This document shows, in pieces, positions 28,240-36,965 of a stretch of DNA of 64,000 bases. The stretch lies in assembly GCA_038230255.1 (NCBI GenBank), contig JBBRNP010000003.1:248001-312000 (forward strand). Reading direction: 5' to 3'. Position 1 is the first letter of the stretch, and each line of letters opens with the position of its first letter. The notes under the pieces are model-generated. The model saw nothing but the letters and a program-made list of their open reading frames with translations, searched no databases and was not told the origin of the DNA. Origin of the DNA: AV40 sp038230255. Its GTDB lineage: Bacteria > Verrucomicrobiota > Verrucomicrobiia > Chthoniobacterales > UBA10450. The position numbers were made by a program, and so were the translations under genes.

Positions 28240-28557
28240 ATGCTGTTATTATTCTTAGCTCAAGCACAGCCAGCCGCGCCTGCTTCAGGTCCCGGCGGCG
28301 GCATCGGTTTTTTCATCCCGTTCATTTTCATTTTCGTCATCATGTATTTCGTCATGATCCGACCGCAAAAAAAGCGGCAGCAGCAGCAACAAAGTCTCGT
28401 TTCCAGTTTGAAAACGGGCGACCGGGTGGTGACCAACGCCGGCATTCACGGGTTGATCGCAAACGTGAAGGAGACAACCGTGCTCCTGAAAGTGGCCGAT
28501 AACGTAAAGATCGAGATGGAAAAATCGGCGGTCACCAATGTTTTAAAAGAGAGTTGA
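28240..28557 (+). CDS. yajC: Preprotein translocase accessory subunit YajC
   Basis: A 105-residue single-span inner-membrane protein that associates with SecDF. The membrane helix (~24-40, FFIPFIFIFVIMYFVMI) is followed by RPQKKRQQQQ and a small beta domain (LKTGDRVVTNAGIHGLIANV). It lies between tgt and secDF, the classic tgt-yajC-secD-secF order. Confidence 0.94.
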   Translation: MLLLFLAQAQPAAPASGPGGGIGFFIPFIFIFVIMYFVMIRPQKKRQQQQQSLVSSLKTGDRVVTNAGIHGLIANVKETTVLLKVADNVKIEMEKSAVTNVLKES

Positions 28558-28646
28558 GCAGTTGAGACGTTGAGGAGTTGAGATAAAGATCAAACACCGG
28601 GTCGCGACGTGAAAATTCAACCACTCAACAACACAACCACTCAACA
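28555..28646. repeat. GTTGAG / CTCAAC repeat array forming a possible hairpin
   Basis: Between yajC and secDF, four GTTGAG units (28555-28581, spaced 6-9 bases apart) face two CTCAAC units (28622-28627 and 28641-28646) after a ~40-bp loop. The transcript could fold into a stem. It could be a processing site, an attenuator or a remnant of a short repeat; nothing else is in this gap. Confidence 0.6.
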
Positions 28647-28652
28647 TCCGAA

Positions 28653-30992
28653 ATGACTCCGGGCCTCACATTTTTTGCCGGTCTCGGCTTGCTCGTTTTG
28701 TTCGGCTGGTATTTCGCGACCGACGTCGGACTACGAAAGCGATTGCTCGCGTCGACCCTGGTCATGCTCCTGGTGGCGTTCAGCATTGCCACCATTTGGC
28801 CGCCGAAAGAAAAAATTCAGCTCGGCCTCGATATCCAGGGCGGCACTTCATTCCTGATTCGCCTGATGGGTGGCGACAAGGAAGTGAACAAGGGAATGCT
28901 CGACCAGGCGGTCGAAGTGATTCGCAAGCGCATCGATTATTTTGGCGTAAGCGAGCCAGTCATCAGTCCAGTCGGGAACGATCGAATTCTGGTCCAGATT
29001 CCCGGCCTCGATACGGCGAAAATTCAGGAGGCGCGCGAGCAACTCTCGCGCGTGGCGAAGCTTGAGTTTCGCCTTGTCTATCCGGACAACGGCGATCGGT
29101 TGAGGGCGATCGATGGAGGGAAGGAAGTTATTCCGCCGGAGTATCGAATTGAAGTTTACAAAATGGCGGCCGAAGGGACCGAAAAGCCGCGAGAAGAGCG
29201 CTTACTAGTTAAAAAGAAAGCCGATCTCGGCGGCGATCGCGTCAAAGAATCGCATGCTTATTACGGGAACGAAGGCTGGACGGTGCAGCTCAAATTCGAT
29301 GGCGACGGCGCCAAACAATTCGGCAAAATCACCGAGCAATACAAAGGGCATCGCTTCGCAATTGTCCTCGATGGCGTGATTCAATCCGCGCCCGTGATTC
29401 GTGACGCAATCTACGGGGGCGACGCTATCATCTCCGGCAGATTCGACGAGAAAGATGCGCGCGGCCTGTCCAGCGTCTTGGAAAACCCGCTTCAAACACC
29501 GGTCAGCATCGAAGAGGAGCGCAGCGTTTCGCCAACCCTCGGAATGGATTCAATCCGCGCCAGCGTTATGGCTGGTTTGTTAGGGCTGGCAATCACGCTG
29601 GTCTGCGTGCTCCTCTATTATCGACTGCCGGGACTGGTCGCAAACCTCGCGCTCATCGTAAACCTGATTCTGTTGGTCGGCGCGCTGACGATGTTCCGGT
29701 TCGTGCTGACGTTGCCCGGAATCGCCGGCATCATTTTGACGATCGGTCTGTCGGTTGATGCAAACGTGCTGATTTTCGAGCGGTTGCGCGAAGAAATGGC
29801 ACTCGGAAAATCGCTCAAGGTGGCGATGGAGACCGCCTACCAAAAAGCGTTCAGTTCCATCTTCGACGCCAACGTGACCACGCTGATCACCGCAATCATT
29901 TTGTTTTTCAATGCGAGCGGGCCGGTCAAGGGCTTCGCGATTTCGTTGACCTTCGGCATCCTGGCGTCGCTTTTCACCGCGCTCATCGTCGGACGAAATG
30001 CGCTCGGCTGGTTGGTAGACACTGGCCGGGTGAAGAAGATCTCGATGCTGCATCTGATTTCGTCCAAGAACATCAACTTCCTCGGCAAAGGATTTCTCGC
30101 GTGCATGTGCTCGCTCGCGCTCATCCTTGCCGGCGCTACTTCGTTCTATATCAAAGGCGAAAAAAACTTCGGCGTGGATTTCCGCGGCGGCGATTTGGTG
30201 ACGTTAAGCTCGCCGGCCAAGATCGACGTCGGCCAAGTGCGCGATGCGTTGAAGCCAGTCGGTCTGGCCGATGCGTCGATCCAGGAATCTGCCCAAAGCG
30301 GAAAAAGCTACATCACTATCCGCAGTCCATTGAAAACGAGCGACAAAGTCGAAAAGCAAATCATCCAGACCATGCCGGGCGCGAATTTCAAAGTGGAACG
30401 CTCGGAACGTGTCGGCGCTTTGGTTGGCGGCGAACTGGCCAAGAGCTCTCTCGTTGCGCTCGGGCTCGGAATTCTTGGCATTCTTGTTTTCGTGACGTTC
30501 CGATTTGAACTTTCGTTCGCGGTCGGGGCAATCGTTGCGTTGTTACACGACGTCATCATCACCGTCGGCGTCTTCTCATTACTCGGACGCGAGCTGACCC
30601 TGACGATGGTCGGAGCCGTTTTGACTATTGCCGGTTATTCGATCAACGACACGATCGTTGTTTACGACCGGATTCGTGAAGGTCTGGCCAGCGGGCGACG
30701 AGGCACGATCGAAGAGATCATGAACTCGAGCATTAACCAGACGTTAAGCCGCACAATTCTGACCAGCACGGTGACGCTGATCCCAATTCTCTGCCTGTTT
30801 TTCTTCGGCGGCGCAGTCCTCCGCGATTTCTCGCTCGCGATCATCGTCGGCGTCGTGGTTGGAACTTATTCCTCGATCTTCATTGCCTCGCCGATCGTCC
30901 TTTGGTGGACCCGAGCGAGAGGCAAAAGCACGAGCACTTTGCGCCGGGAAGTGACGCAGAAGCCGACCGCAGCCAATCCGCTGGCCCGTTAG
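28653..30992 (+). CDS. secDF: Fused protein translocase subunit SecDF
   Basis: A proton-driven RND-type partner of SecYEG that pulls substrates on the periplasmic side. 779 residues. The SecD half (~1-455) has LGLDIQGGTSFLIRL, the P1 domain and LSVDANVLIFERLREE. The SecF half (~460-779) has GVDFRGGDLVTL and AGYSINDTIVVYDRIREG. Twelve membrane helices are expected. SecD and SecF are separate proteins in E. coli; here they form one chain, as in Bacillus and many Verrucomicrobiota. The first ~30 residues are a membrane helix. Confidence 0.95.
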   Translation: MTPGLTFFAGLGLLVLFGWYFATDVGLRKRLLASTLVMLLVAFSIATIWPPKEKIQLGLDIQGGTSFLIRLMGGDKEVNKGMLDQAVEVIRKRIDYFGVSEPVISPVGNDRILVQIPGLDTAKIQEAREQLSRVAKLEFRLVYPDNGDRLRAIDGGKEVIPPEYRIEVYKMAAEGTEKPREERLLVKKKADLGGDRVKESHAYYGNEGWTVQLKFDGDGAKQFGKITEQYKGHRFAIVLDGVIQSAPVIRDAIYGGDAIISGRFDEKDARGLSSVLENPLQTPVSIEEERSVSPTLGMDSIRASVMAGLLGLAITLVCVLLYYRLPGLVANLALIVNLILLVGALTMFRFVLTLPGIAGIILTIGLSVDANVLIFERLREEMALGKSLKVAMETAYQKAFSSIFDANVTTLITAIILFFNASGPVKGFAISLTFGILASLFTALIVGRNALGWLVDTGRVKKISMLHLISSKNINFLGKGFLACMCSLALILAGATSFYIKGEKNFGVDFRGGDLVTLSSPAKIDVGQVRDALKPVGLADASIQESAQSGKSYITIRSPLKTSDKVEKQIIQTMPGANFKVERSERVGALVGGELAKSSLVALGLGILGILVFVTFRFELSFAVGAIVALLHDVIITVGVFSLLGRELTLTMVGAVLTIAGYSINDTIVVYDRIREGLASGRRGTIEEIMNSSINQTLSRTILTSTVTLIPILCLFFFGGAVLRDFSLAIIVGVVVGTYSSIFIASPIVLWWTRARGKSTSTLRREVTQKPTAANPLAR

Positions 30993-31079
30993 GGCGCCCA
31001 TTTGACGAACCTACCCTGCCCGATTAGGCTCCGCATCGCCGTTTAGGCACAAAATTTGCAAGTCAGGAGTTGATTATCG

Positions 31080-31274
31080 ATGCCAGAAGTACTCGTTCGC
31101 AAAGGTGAGCCGGTTGATCGCGCACTCAAGCGGTTGAAGAACAAGCTTGATTCCGAGGGTATTCTCGAGGAAGTGCGCCGTTTGCGCGCCTTCGAGACGC
31201 CCAATCAAAAGCACCGCCGCAAAGCGAAGAACAACGCCAAGCGCGGCCGGACAAAGTTCCGTTTTACCGCATAA
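31080..31274 (+). CDS. rpsU: 30S ribosomal protein S21
   Basis: Required for initiation on natural mRNAs in species that have it. 64 residues; PEVLVRKGEPVDRALKRLKNKLDSEGIL and a basic tail ending in RGRTKFRFTA. AGGAG lies about 12 bases before the ATG. A strong terminator follows, and a 10-mer copy starts within the stop codon. Confidence 0.95.
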   Translation: MPEVLVRKGEPVDRALKRLKNKLDSEGILEEVRRLRAFETPNQKHRRKAKNNAKRGRTKFRFTA

Positions 31275-31300
31275 GATCGACAAGTTGATATCTTGTGAAG

Positions 31301-31329
31301 GCCCCGAATGCTTTCGGGGCTTTCTTTTT
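31301..31329 (+). terminator. Rho-independent terminator after rpsU
   Basis: GCCCCGAA (31301-31308), loop TGCT, TTCGGGGC (31313-31320), then TTTCTTTTT. Perfect 8-bp stem with a U-tract in the rpsU direction. Confidence 0.92.
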
Positions 31330-31334
31330 ACGGT

Positions 31335-31423
31335 GGTGGAACGCGTGCTCCGAACGCGTTGTTAATTCACGTGGCCTACGGCCGCCAAAGTTGTAGCATT
31401 GGCTTCGGAGAAGCCGATCCACC
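31335..31423 (-). repeat. 89-bp GGTGGATCGGC-type repeat abutting a stop codon
   Basis: Read on the minus strand it begins GGTGGATCGGCTTCTCCG one base after the TAA of the J-like/FGE gene and ends CGCGTTCCACC, so its ends are inverted (GGTGG/CCACC). It aligns along its length with the repeat at 50274-50361: same start, same ATGCTA block, similar length. Small hairpins lie inside, and it also contains GTTGTAGC on the plus strand. Confidence 0.8.
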
Positions 31424-31424
31424 G

Positions 31425-33032
31425 TTAATCGCACTCACAAACGATCCGGAACCCCAGATCGTTGCAAGAGAACCCGGGCACATTCGAATGGCGCACAGTT
31501 GTCCGCAGGCTGCTAAAGCGCGATTTCCAACTGCCGCCGCGATGAACGCGCTTGCTCCCGCCGGTCGACCCGCGCGGGTTCACTTTCGGTCCCGGCCGAT
31601 ACAGCTCGTAGTAATCGAGACACCATTCCCAGACATTGCCCGCCATGTCTTCGATGCCGAATGGACTGGCTCCGAGCGGAAATGCGCCGACGGGCGAACT
31701 TTCCGGATAACCGTCGTCGATATCGCGGTCGCTCCAGGCAAACACGGTATTGCGATCGGCGAAATTGGCGAGGTCGCCGCGGCCATCGTAATTTCCCCAT
31801 GGAAATTTACGATTATCATTTCCTTTGGCGGCGTATTCCCATTCCGCTTCGGTCGGCAGCCGATATTTTCGGCGTTCGCGAGTACTCAACCACTGGCAAA
31901 ATTTCCCGGCCTCGAGATAACTCACATACACGACCGGATGCCGGTCACCCGCCCCCGATGCGCGTTTAGACTGATGCGCGCGATCGAATTGCTCGTATTC
32001 AGCGTTTGTGATCAGACATCGCGACATATAGAAACGACTAAGCGTGACGTGACTCAGTGGGCGCTCATTCGGACCAGCTTCTTCGGTATCGCTTCCCATC
32101 GTGAATTCGGCTGACGGAATGAAAATCATTGTTTCGCCAAGAGTGTTAGTGAAATTTCCATAACGTGCGCGCTCTACTTCGGCGTTTCGCTCAATTTTTT
32201 CAGGCGACGGTTTTTCCTCGACTGGTACCGGCATCGAAGCCGGCTTGACTTCAATCCGCGGCGCCGCGGCGGTTGGGCTTGGCGGAGCCGCCATCGATTT
32301 TTCGTCGGCTTCTTCCAAATAAAGATCGACCAGGTCTTCGGCCTCGCCCGGTTCGAGTCCGAGATTTTCCGCCATATCGATGAACGTGTCGCGTTGATCG
32401 TCGCTCATGCTCATGCTGTCGAGATTGCTCAGCCGGAGCAGCCGCAGAAAGTCCTCCTGGGGATTAGCCGTCGAAGTTTTTGCCGGCGCCTCCGTAATAT
32501 TCGCGACTGTCGGAGGCTCTGTCTGGCGTTGCGCGCCACTTTCCTGCAACGCCTCTTCAATCATCGAACTCATTTCAGGCTCGGTTAGGGCCCGCTCAGT
32601 GCCAAAGCGAAGGAGGCTTTTTTCCTCTTCTGCGGTGAGCACGCCATTGGCCAGCGCGAAATCGAGGTACTTGCGAAACTCCATGCCGGCCGCTTCGTGG
32701 TCCTGCGCGGCCATTTCTTCATCGAGAACGCGGCGACGGTCCGCATCGAGAAGGTCAAGTCGTGCTTCGGTCAGGTAGCGCGAGGATTCCTCAAGTCCGG
32801 AGCGGAGCAGCTGCGCGAGTGGATTGCTCGGCTGATTCTTGAGCGGTAGTTTTTTTTGCCACCACCGCATCAATTCGCGGCAATGTTCTTCGATCAGTTC
32901 GTTGCTCGGATTGGCGTGCGGATCAAGACAGAGCCGCTCGTAAAGATTGGGCGACCGATAATTGTTCCATCCCTGCCACTTTCGCGGGTCATCTGGCAGC
33001 GGAAGCGGAAAGCTGATATCGCACTTGGTCAT
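31425..33032 (-). CDS. Degenerate J-like domain fused to a formylglycine-generating-enzyme fold
   Basis: 535 residues. The N-terminal part (~25-115) resembles a J-domain: NLYERLCLDPHANP (helix I-like), then EHCRELMRWWQKKLP, then YLTEARLDLLDADRRRVLDEE. There is no HPD motif. The middle (~120-285) is acidic and low-complexity. The C-terminal part (~290-534) is the FGE/SUMF1 fold: FTMGSDTEEAGPNERP, YRLPTEAEWEYAAKG, DMAGNVWEWCLD, GGSWKSRFSSLRTTVRHS. The catalytic cysteines expected after GGS are absent, so it is probably a binding module. It starts four bases after the Hsp70 stop; the three genes look like one system. Confidence 0.8.
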   Translation of the reverse strand: MTKCDISFPLPLPDDPRKWQGWNNYRSPNLYERLCLDPHANPSNELIEEHCRELMRWWQKKLPLKNQPSNPLAQLLRSGLEESSRYLTEARLDLLDADRRRVLDEEMAAQDHEAAGMEFRKYLDFALANGVLTAEEEKSLLRFGTERALTEPEMSSMIEEALQESGAQRQTEPPTVANITEAPAKTSTANPQEDFLRLLRLSNLDSMSMSDDQRDTFIDMAENLGLEPGEAEDLVDLYLEEADEKSMAAPPSPTAAAPRIEVKPASMPVPVEEKPSPEKIERNAEVERARYGNFTNTLGETMIFIPSAEFTMGSDTEEAGPNERPLSHVTLSRFYMSRCLITNAEYEQFDRAHQSKRASGAGDRHPVVYVSYLEAGKFCQWLSTRERRKYRLPTEAEWEYAAKGNDNRKFPWGNYDGRGDLANFADRNTVFAWSDRDIDDGYPESSPVGAFPLGASPFGIEDMAGNVWEWCLDYYELYRPGPKVNPRGSTGGSKRVHRGGSWKSRFSSLRTTVRHSNVPGFSCNDLGFRIVCECD

Positions 33033-33035
33033 TGC

Positions 33036-34598
33036 CTAGCTGACGTGCAGCTCGTCCAAGCCGGAAGCGGCTTGTGCGATCTCCTGCGGAGCCAGACCAG
33101 TGTTGCGATCGATCGTGACCTTGGCGTTGTTGCCAGCTGCCTGCACATCAACTTCCAACACCTGATTGGCGTTGTATTGATAGGTTAGTTTTACCGGTGA
33201 TCCTTTCGGCAAATATGGCGGCAACACGATATCGCAAACGCCGAGTGGGGTGCATTCGCCCGGTACCGTGCTTTCGCCTTCCACGACTTTTACGACTGCG
33301 CGCTGCATATTGGCGTCAGCTGTGCCGAATGAGTTCTTAATCACTGCCGGAATCGGCGTCATCTTCCGGATCATCGGGAAAACATATTCTTGAAGCTGCT
33401 TTTCATCCCAAAGGACAACGCCGAGCGTGTGGGACGTGATATCGGTAACTTCAATCAATCCGCCATCGAGAGCGGAAAATTGCCGGCGCACAGTCTCATC
33501 CAGCGTTCTTTCGCCTGAGACGTCTTCTTCATTTAACATCGACAAGATGCCCTGAATCGCGGCTCCCCGGGCCACCACTTCATCCGGGTTCACGTGATCG
33601 ATCAGTGGCACCGAGGAAAATCCTGCAATCATCGCCCGCATCATCGGCATTCGCGTCATGCCGCCTGCCAGCAGGACTTTGTCCACCTTGTCCCACTTCA
33701 TTTTTGCTTCCTGCATCACCATTTCACAAATGGTTTTGCACTTTTCCACCAGGTGACGAGTGCGTTTCTCAAATTCCTTCCGGGTCAGGCTCAGCTTCAC
33801 GCTCTTGCCGCCGTGATGATAAACGATGGTCGTGCTGTTGCGGCTCGAAAGCTGAATCTTGGCCGCCAGCGCGCGATTGTGCAGCTCCTGATAACTGTGC
33901 AAATCAAGCAACGGGTTTTCCCCATGCAGCCGGTCGAATTCCTCGGCGATCAGATTAACAATTACGTCGTCCCAATCTTTTCCTCCGAGCCGATGGTCGC
34001 CATTAGTCGCGATCATCTCGATCCTGTGATCGATGATGCGCATGATAGTGACGTCAAACGTGCCGCCACCGAGGTCGAACACGAAAACAGTGTGGTTCTC
34101 ATCCAACTTGTCGAGCCCATAGGCTAGTGCCGCCGCGGTTGGCTCGTTGATGATCTGGAGAACGTTCAAACCGGCAAGCTGGCCAGCGGTAATCGAGGCC
34201 GTGCGCTCAGCGTCATTAAAATAAGCCGGCACCGTGATCACAGCGTCGGTGATCGGTTGATCGAGATACTTTTCACCGTCAGCCTTTAGCTTTTTGATGA
34301 TCAGTGCCGAAAGCTCTTCGGCGGAGTAAATCTTCCCCCCGAAATCACGATGAAATTGGTCCTTTGGTTTCCCCATTTCGCGCTTCACGAAATCAACAAT
34401 CTTCTCCGGCTCAGCTACGGCATTGTTTTTGGCCGCAGTGCCCACGATCACGTTGTTGTCGTCAAAAAAGATCACCGACGGGGTGATGCGTTCGGTCTCC
34501 GGATTTGGGATGATTTGCGGTTTTCCGTAAGCGTCAATGTGCGCGATTGCGGAAAAAGTCGTTCCCAGGTCGATGCCAACTACTTTGCGTTTGCTCAT
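33036..34598 (-). CDS. Lidless Hsp70-family protein
   Basis: 520 residues, versus ~640 for DnaK. The nucleotide-binding domain is complete: GIDLGTTFSAIA (phosphate 1), VFDLGGGTFDVT (~174), LLAGGMTRMPMM (adenosine site), NPDEVVARGAAIQG. There is an ~25-residue insert between IQGILSML and the substrate-binding beta domain, which begins near ITSHTLGVVL. The chain ends about 25 residues after the beta domain, so the helical lid is missing. It is tightly linked to a J-like/FGE fusion downstream and a GrpE-like protein upstream. The substrate is unknown. Not the housekeeping DnaK. Confidence 0.88.
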   Translation of the reverse strand: MSKRKVVGIDLGTTFSAIAHIDAYGKPQIIPNPETERITPSVIFFDDNNVIVGTAAKNNAVAEPEKIVDFVKREMGKPKDQFHRDFGGKIYSAEELSALIIKKLKADGEKYLDQPITDAVITVPAYFNDAERTASITAGQLAGLNVLQIINEPTAAALAYGLDKLDENHTVFVFDLGGGTFDVTIMRIIDHRIEMIATNGDHRLGGKDWDDVIVNLIAEEFDRLHGENPLLDLHSYQELHNRALAAKIQLSSRNSTTIVYHHGGKSVKLSLTRKEFEKRTRHLVEKCKTICEMVMQEAKMKWDKVDKVLLAGGMTRMPMMRAMIAGFSSVPLIDHVNPDEVVARGAAIQGILSMLNEEDVSGERTLDETVRRQFSALDGGLIEVTDITSHTLGVVLWDEKQLQEYVFPMIRKMTPIPAVIKNSFGTADANMQRAVVKVVEGESTVPGECTPLGVCDIVLPPYLPKGSPVKLTYQYNANQVLEVDVQAAGNNAKVTIDRNTGLAPQEIAQAASGLDELHVS

Positions 34599-34723
34599 GT
34601 CTCAAAAAAGGTGGACGAATGCCTTTAGGTTCGGCGCTGGCTTGTTAGTGCAGTTTTCGTGCCTCAGCAGGGCAAGAATTGGCGCAAACTGCGGAGTTTT
34701 AAATCGCTAACGCGAGACGGAAA

Positions 34724-35446
34724 TTAACCGAAGCGTTTTGCGATTACTTCTTCGGGCCGAATCAGCTTCCCACGCCAGACGAATCCGCGCTTCACCCGCA
34801 TCACGATGCAGCCGTCCTCTTCCGGAAAATCGGCGGGCTCGTAGTTAATGACGCGATGACACGCGCGATCCACCCGCTCCCGCGGCTCAATCTCCTTCAC
34901 CTCGAAGCGATGCAAAATCTCAACCAGCGAATGGATGGCATTCTCCAGGTTGTCCCGCCACTGAGACACGTGGCTCCGCTTCCCCTTCTCTTGCGCAACG
35001 TTTGAGAGCTGATCGCAAAGCCCATTCAGGTGATCGTAAAGATAAACCAGGTCGTGGATGAACGGTTTCTGGAGCGATTCGTGCAGAAAGTTGTCGCGAT
35101 ACTTCAGCAATTCGGCGTGCAACGAATCGAAGAGTTGCTGATTCACGCTCTCCGTATTGCGGATCGAAGCCAGTTGTTCGTCGATTCTGCGGAATTGCTC
35201 GGCGAATGCAGCCGCTCGTGAAGCTTCCATTTGAGCGGCAATTTGTTCCAAACGATTCAACACCGAGTTTTCCAGACCATGGAGATGCTCAACGAAGCCG
35301 CTCGACTCTTGCGACGGCTGTTCCGGATCGCGAACTTCGGGCAGCGAATTGCTTTCCCCGGGCGGCAATATTTTCTCCGCTTCGGCGCTCAGCTGTTGCA
35401 TCGCGACGGCGAACTCCTGCTGTGGCTCGGCTGTTTTATTCGACAT
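34724..35446 (-). CDS. GrpE-like nucleotide exchange factor
   Basis: 240 residues. A polar N-terminus (~1-55) leads into long helices (~55-180, including LLKYRDNFLHESLQKPFIHDLV). The C-terminal beta domain (~195-240) has IVMRVKRGFVWRGKLIRPEEVIAKRFG. The helix-then-small-beta layout and the C-terminal signature fit GrpE, though it is diverged. Position 125 bp upstream of the lidless Hsp70 supports an exchange-factor role for that protein. The start overlaps the cobA-hemD end by 11 bp, tying it to the heme operon transcript. Confidence 0.75.
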   Translation of the reverse strand: MSNKTAEPQQEFAVAMQQLSAEAEKILPPGESNSLPEVRDPEQPSQESSGFVEHLHGLENSVLNRLEQIAAQMEASRAAAFAEQFRRIDEQLASIRNTESVNQQLFDSLHAELLKYRDNFLHESLQKPFIHDLVYLYDHLNGLCDQLSNVAQEKGKRSHVSQWRDNLENAIHSLVEILHRFEVKEIEPRERVDRACHRVINYEPADFPEEDGCIVMRVKRGFVWRGKLIRPEEVIAKRFG

Positions 35447-36965
35447 TTCCGCTCACAAAAAATTTCCGGATCGCCTCGACCAAACCCTCGATGTCGTGGC
35501 GACGTGCTTCGATGTCGATCTTGAGACCATGATCAGTGGCCGTTTTCGACGTGATCGGCCCGATGCTCGCGATCTGCATTCCTTTTGGCCAGGGCAGACC
35601 GAGCGCGAGAAAATTTTCCACAGTGGAAGAACTGGTGAACGTGATCAGATCCGCCCCCTCTTCCAAAAGCCGGCGGCGCGCGCCGGTAACGTCGCGCGTC
35701 TCCGGAACCGTACGATAGGCAAAAGCTTCATCAACAATCGCTCCCAGCTTAGACAATTCCCTCGGTAGCACGTCCCGCGCCTTTTCCGCCCGGGCCAGGA
35801 GGATTCGCAAGTTTTCCACGCCGCCTTGCTTCTGAAATTCACGAACCACCGCCTCGGCCACGAACTCCTCCGGCTGAAGATCGACATGCAGATGAAAATC
35901 ACGGACGCGCTGGGCCGTCGCCGGACCAATTGCCGCAATTTTCGCCGCGCCGATCTCGCGTGCGTCGTCATACAGTTTGTAAAAGATTTCGAAAAACGCT
36001 TCCACGCCATTGGGACTGGTGAACACGATCCAGTCGTAACCGTGCGAGTCCTGCACCAGCTCGGCGAATTCGCGCAACTCCGTCGGCGGCTCGATTCGAA
36101 TTGTCGGCAATTCAAAAACGTCGGCTCCGAGGGCGCGGAGTTGACTGGTGAGTGCGCCCGCTTGTTTGCGCGTCCGCGTCACCACGATCCGTTTTCCGGA
36201 CAGCGGCCGGCGCTCGTACCAATTCAAATCCTTTCGCAAGGCAACGACGTCGCCGAAGACGGCCACGGCCGGCGCTTCAAATTCAGCTTCCGCTACTCGC
36301 TTGCCAATATTTTCGAGGGTGCCGGTCAATGTTTTCTGGCGCCCCGTTGTCGCCCAACGAACCAGCGCGACCGGAAGATCGGCCCGAACGCCGTTCGCCA
36401 TCATTTCTCGGGCAATCGTTTCAATTCTCTCGACGCCCATCAGCATCACTTGCGTGCCGCCAAGCTTTGATAGCGCGGCATAATCAATCGCGCTTTCTGT
36501 TTTCGATGGATCTTCGTGACCGGTAAAAAAGGTTACGTGCGAATTTTCCGCGCGATGAGTCACCGGAATTCCGGCATAGGCCGGGCCTGCAATCGCCGAC
36601 GTAATTCCCGGAACGATTTCGAACGCGATGCCGGCATCGACAATCGCCTTGGCCTCTTCCGCTCCGCGACCGAAAACAAACGGATCACCGCCTTTTAAGC
36701 GGACGACCTCTTTTCCCGCGCGCGCTTTTTCAACAAGCAGCTTGTTGATTTCTTCCTGACTCAATGAGTGTTCGCCCGCTTTTTTTCCGGCATAAATGAT
36801 TTCGGCGTCATCGCGCGCCCAGCCGAGCATTTCCGGGTTCGCCAAATGATCGTTAACGATGACGTCCGCCCGCTCGATACACTCCTTCGCCCGCAACGTC
36901 ACCAGCCCAAGATCTCCAGGACCTGCGCCAACCAAGTAAACTTTCCCGCTCTTACTCTTGCTCAT
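35436..36965 (-). CDS. cobA-hemD: Fused uroporphyrinogen-III C-methyltransferase / uroporphyrinogen-III synthase
   Basis: 509 residues from ATG 36965, which overlaps the hemC stop (ATGA). The N-terminal domain (~1-250) is SUMT: KVYLVGAGPGDLGLVTLRA, VVRLKGGDPFVFGRG, VPGITSAIAGPAYAGIPVTHR. It methylates uroporphyrinogen III toward precorrin-2 (siroheme/cobalamin). The C-terminal domain (~260-505) is HemD, which closes hydroxymethylbilane: GKRIVVTRTRKQAG, DWIVFTSPNGVEAFF, ITFTSSSTVENF. The fusion couples two consecutive steps. Two copies of the 10-mer lie within. Confidence 0.94.
   Translation of the reverse strand: MSKSKSGKVYLVGAGPGDLGLVTLRAKECIERADVIVNDHLANPEMLGWARDDAEIIYAGKKAGEHSLSQEEINKLLVEKARAGKEVVRLKGGDPFVFGRGAEEAKAIVDAGIAFEIVPGITSAIAGPAYAGIPVTHRAENSHVTFFTGHEDPSKTESAIDYAALSKLGGTQVMLMGVERIETIAREMMANGVRADLPVALVRWATTGRQKTLTGTLENIGKRVAEAEFEAPAVAVFGDVVALRKDLNWYERRPLSGKRIVVTRTRKQAGALTSQLRALGADVFELPTIRIEPPTELREFAELVQDSHGYDWIVFTSPNGVEAFFEIFYKLYDDAREIGAAKIAAIGPATAQRVRDFHLHVDLQPEEFVAEAVVREFQKQGGVENLRILLARAEKARDVLPRELSKLGAIVDEAFAYRTVPETRDVTGARRRLLEEGADLITFTSSSTVENFLALGLPWPKGMQIASIGPITSKTATDHGLKIDIEARRHDIEGLVEAIRKFFVSGNVE

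Noticed and set aside
31425..33032. An active sulfatase-activating FGE
   Set aside because: The catalytic cysteines after the GGS motif are missing and no sulfatase gene is near.
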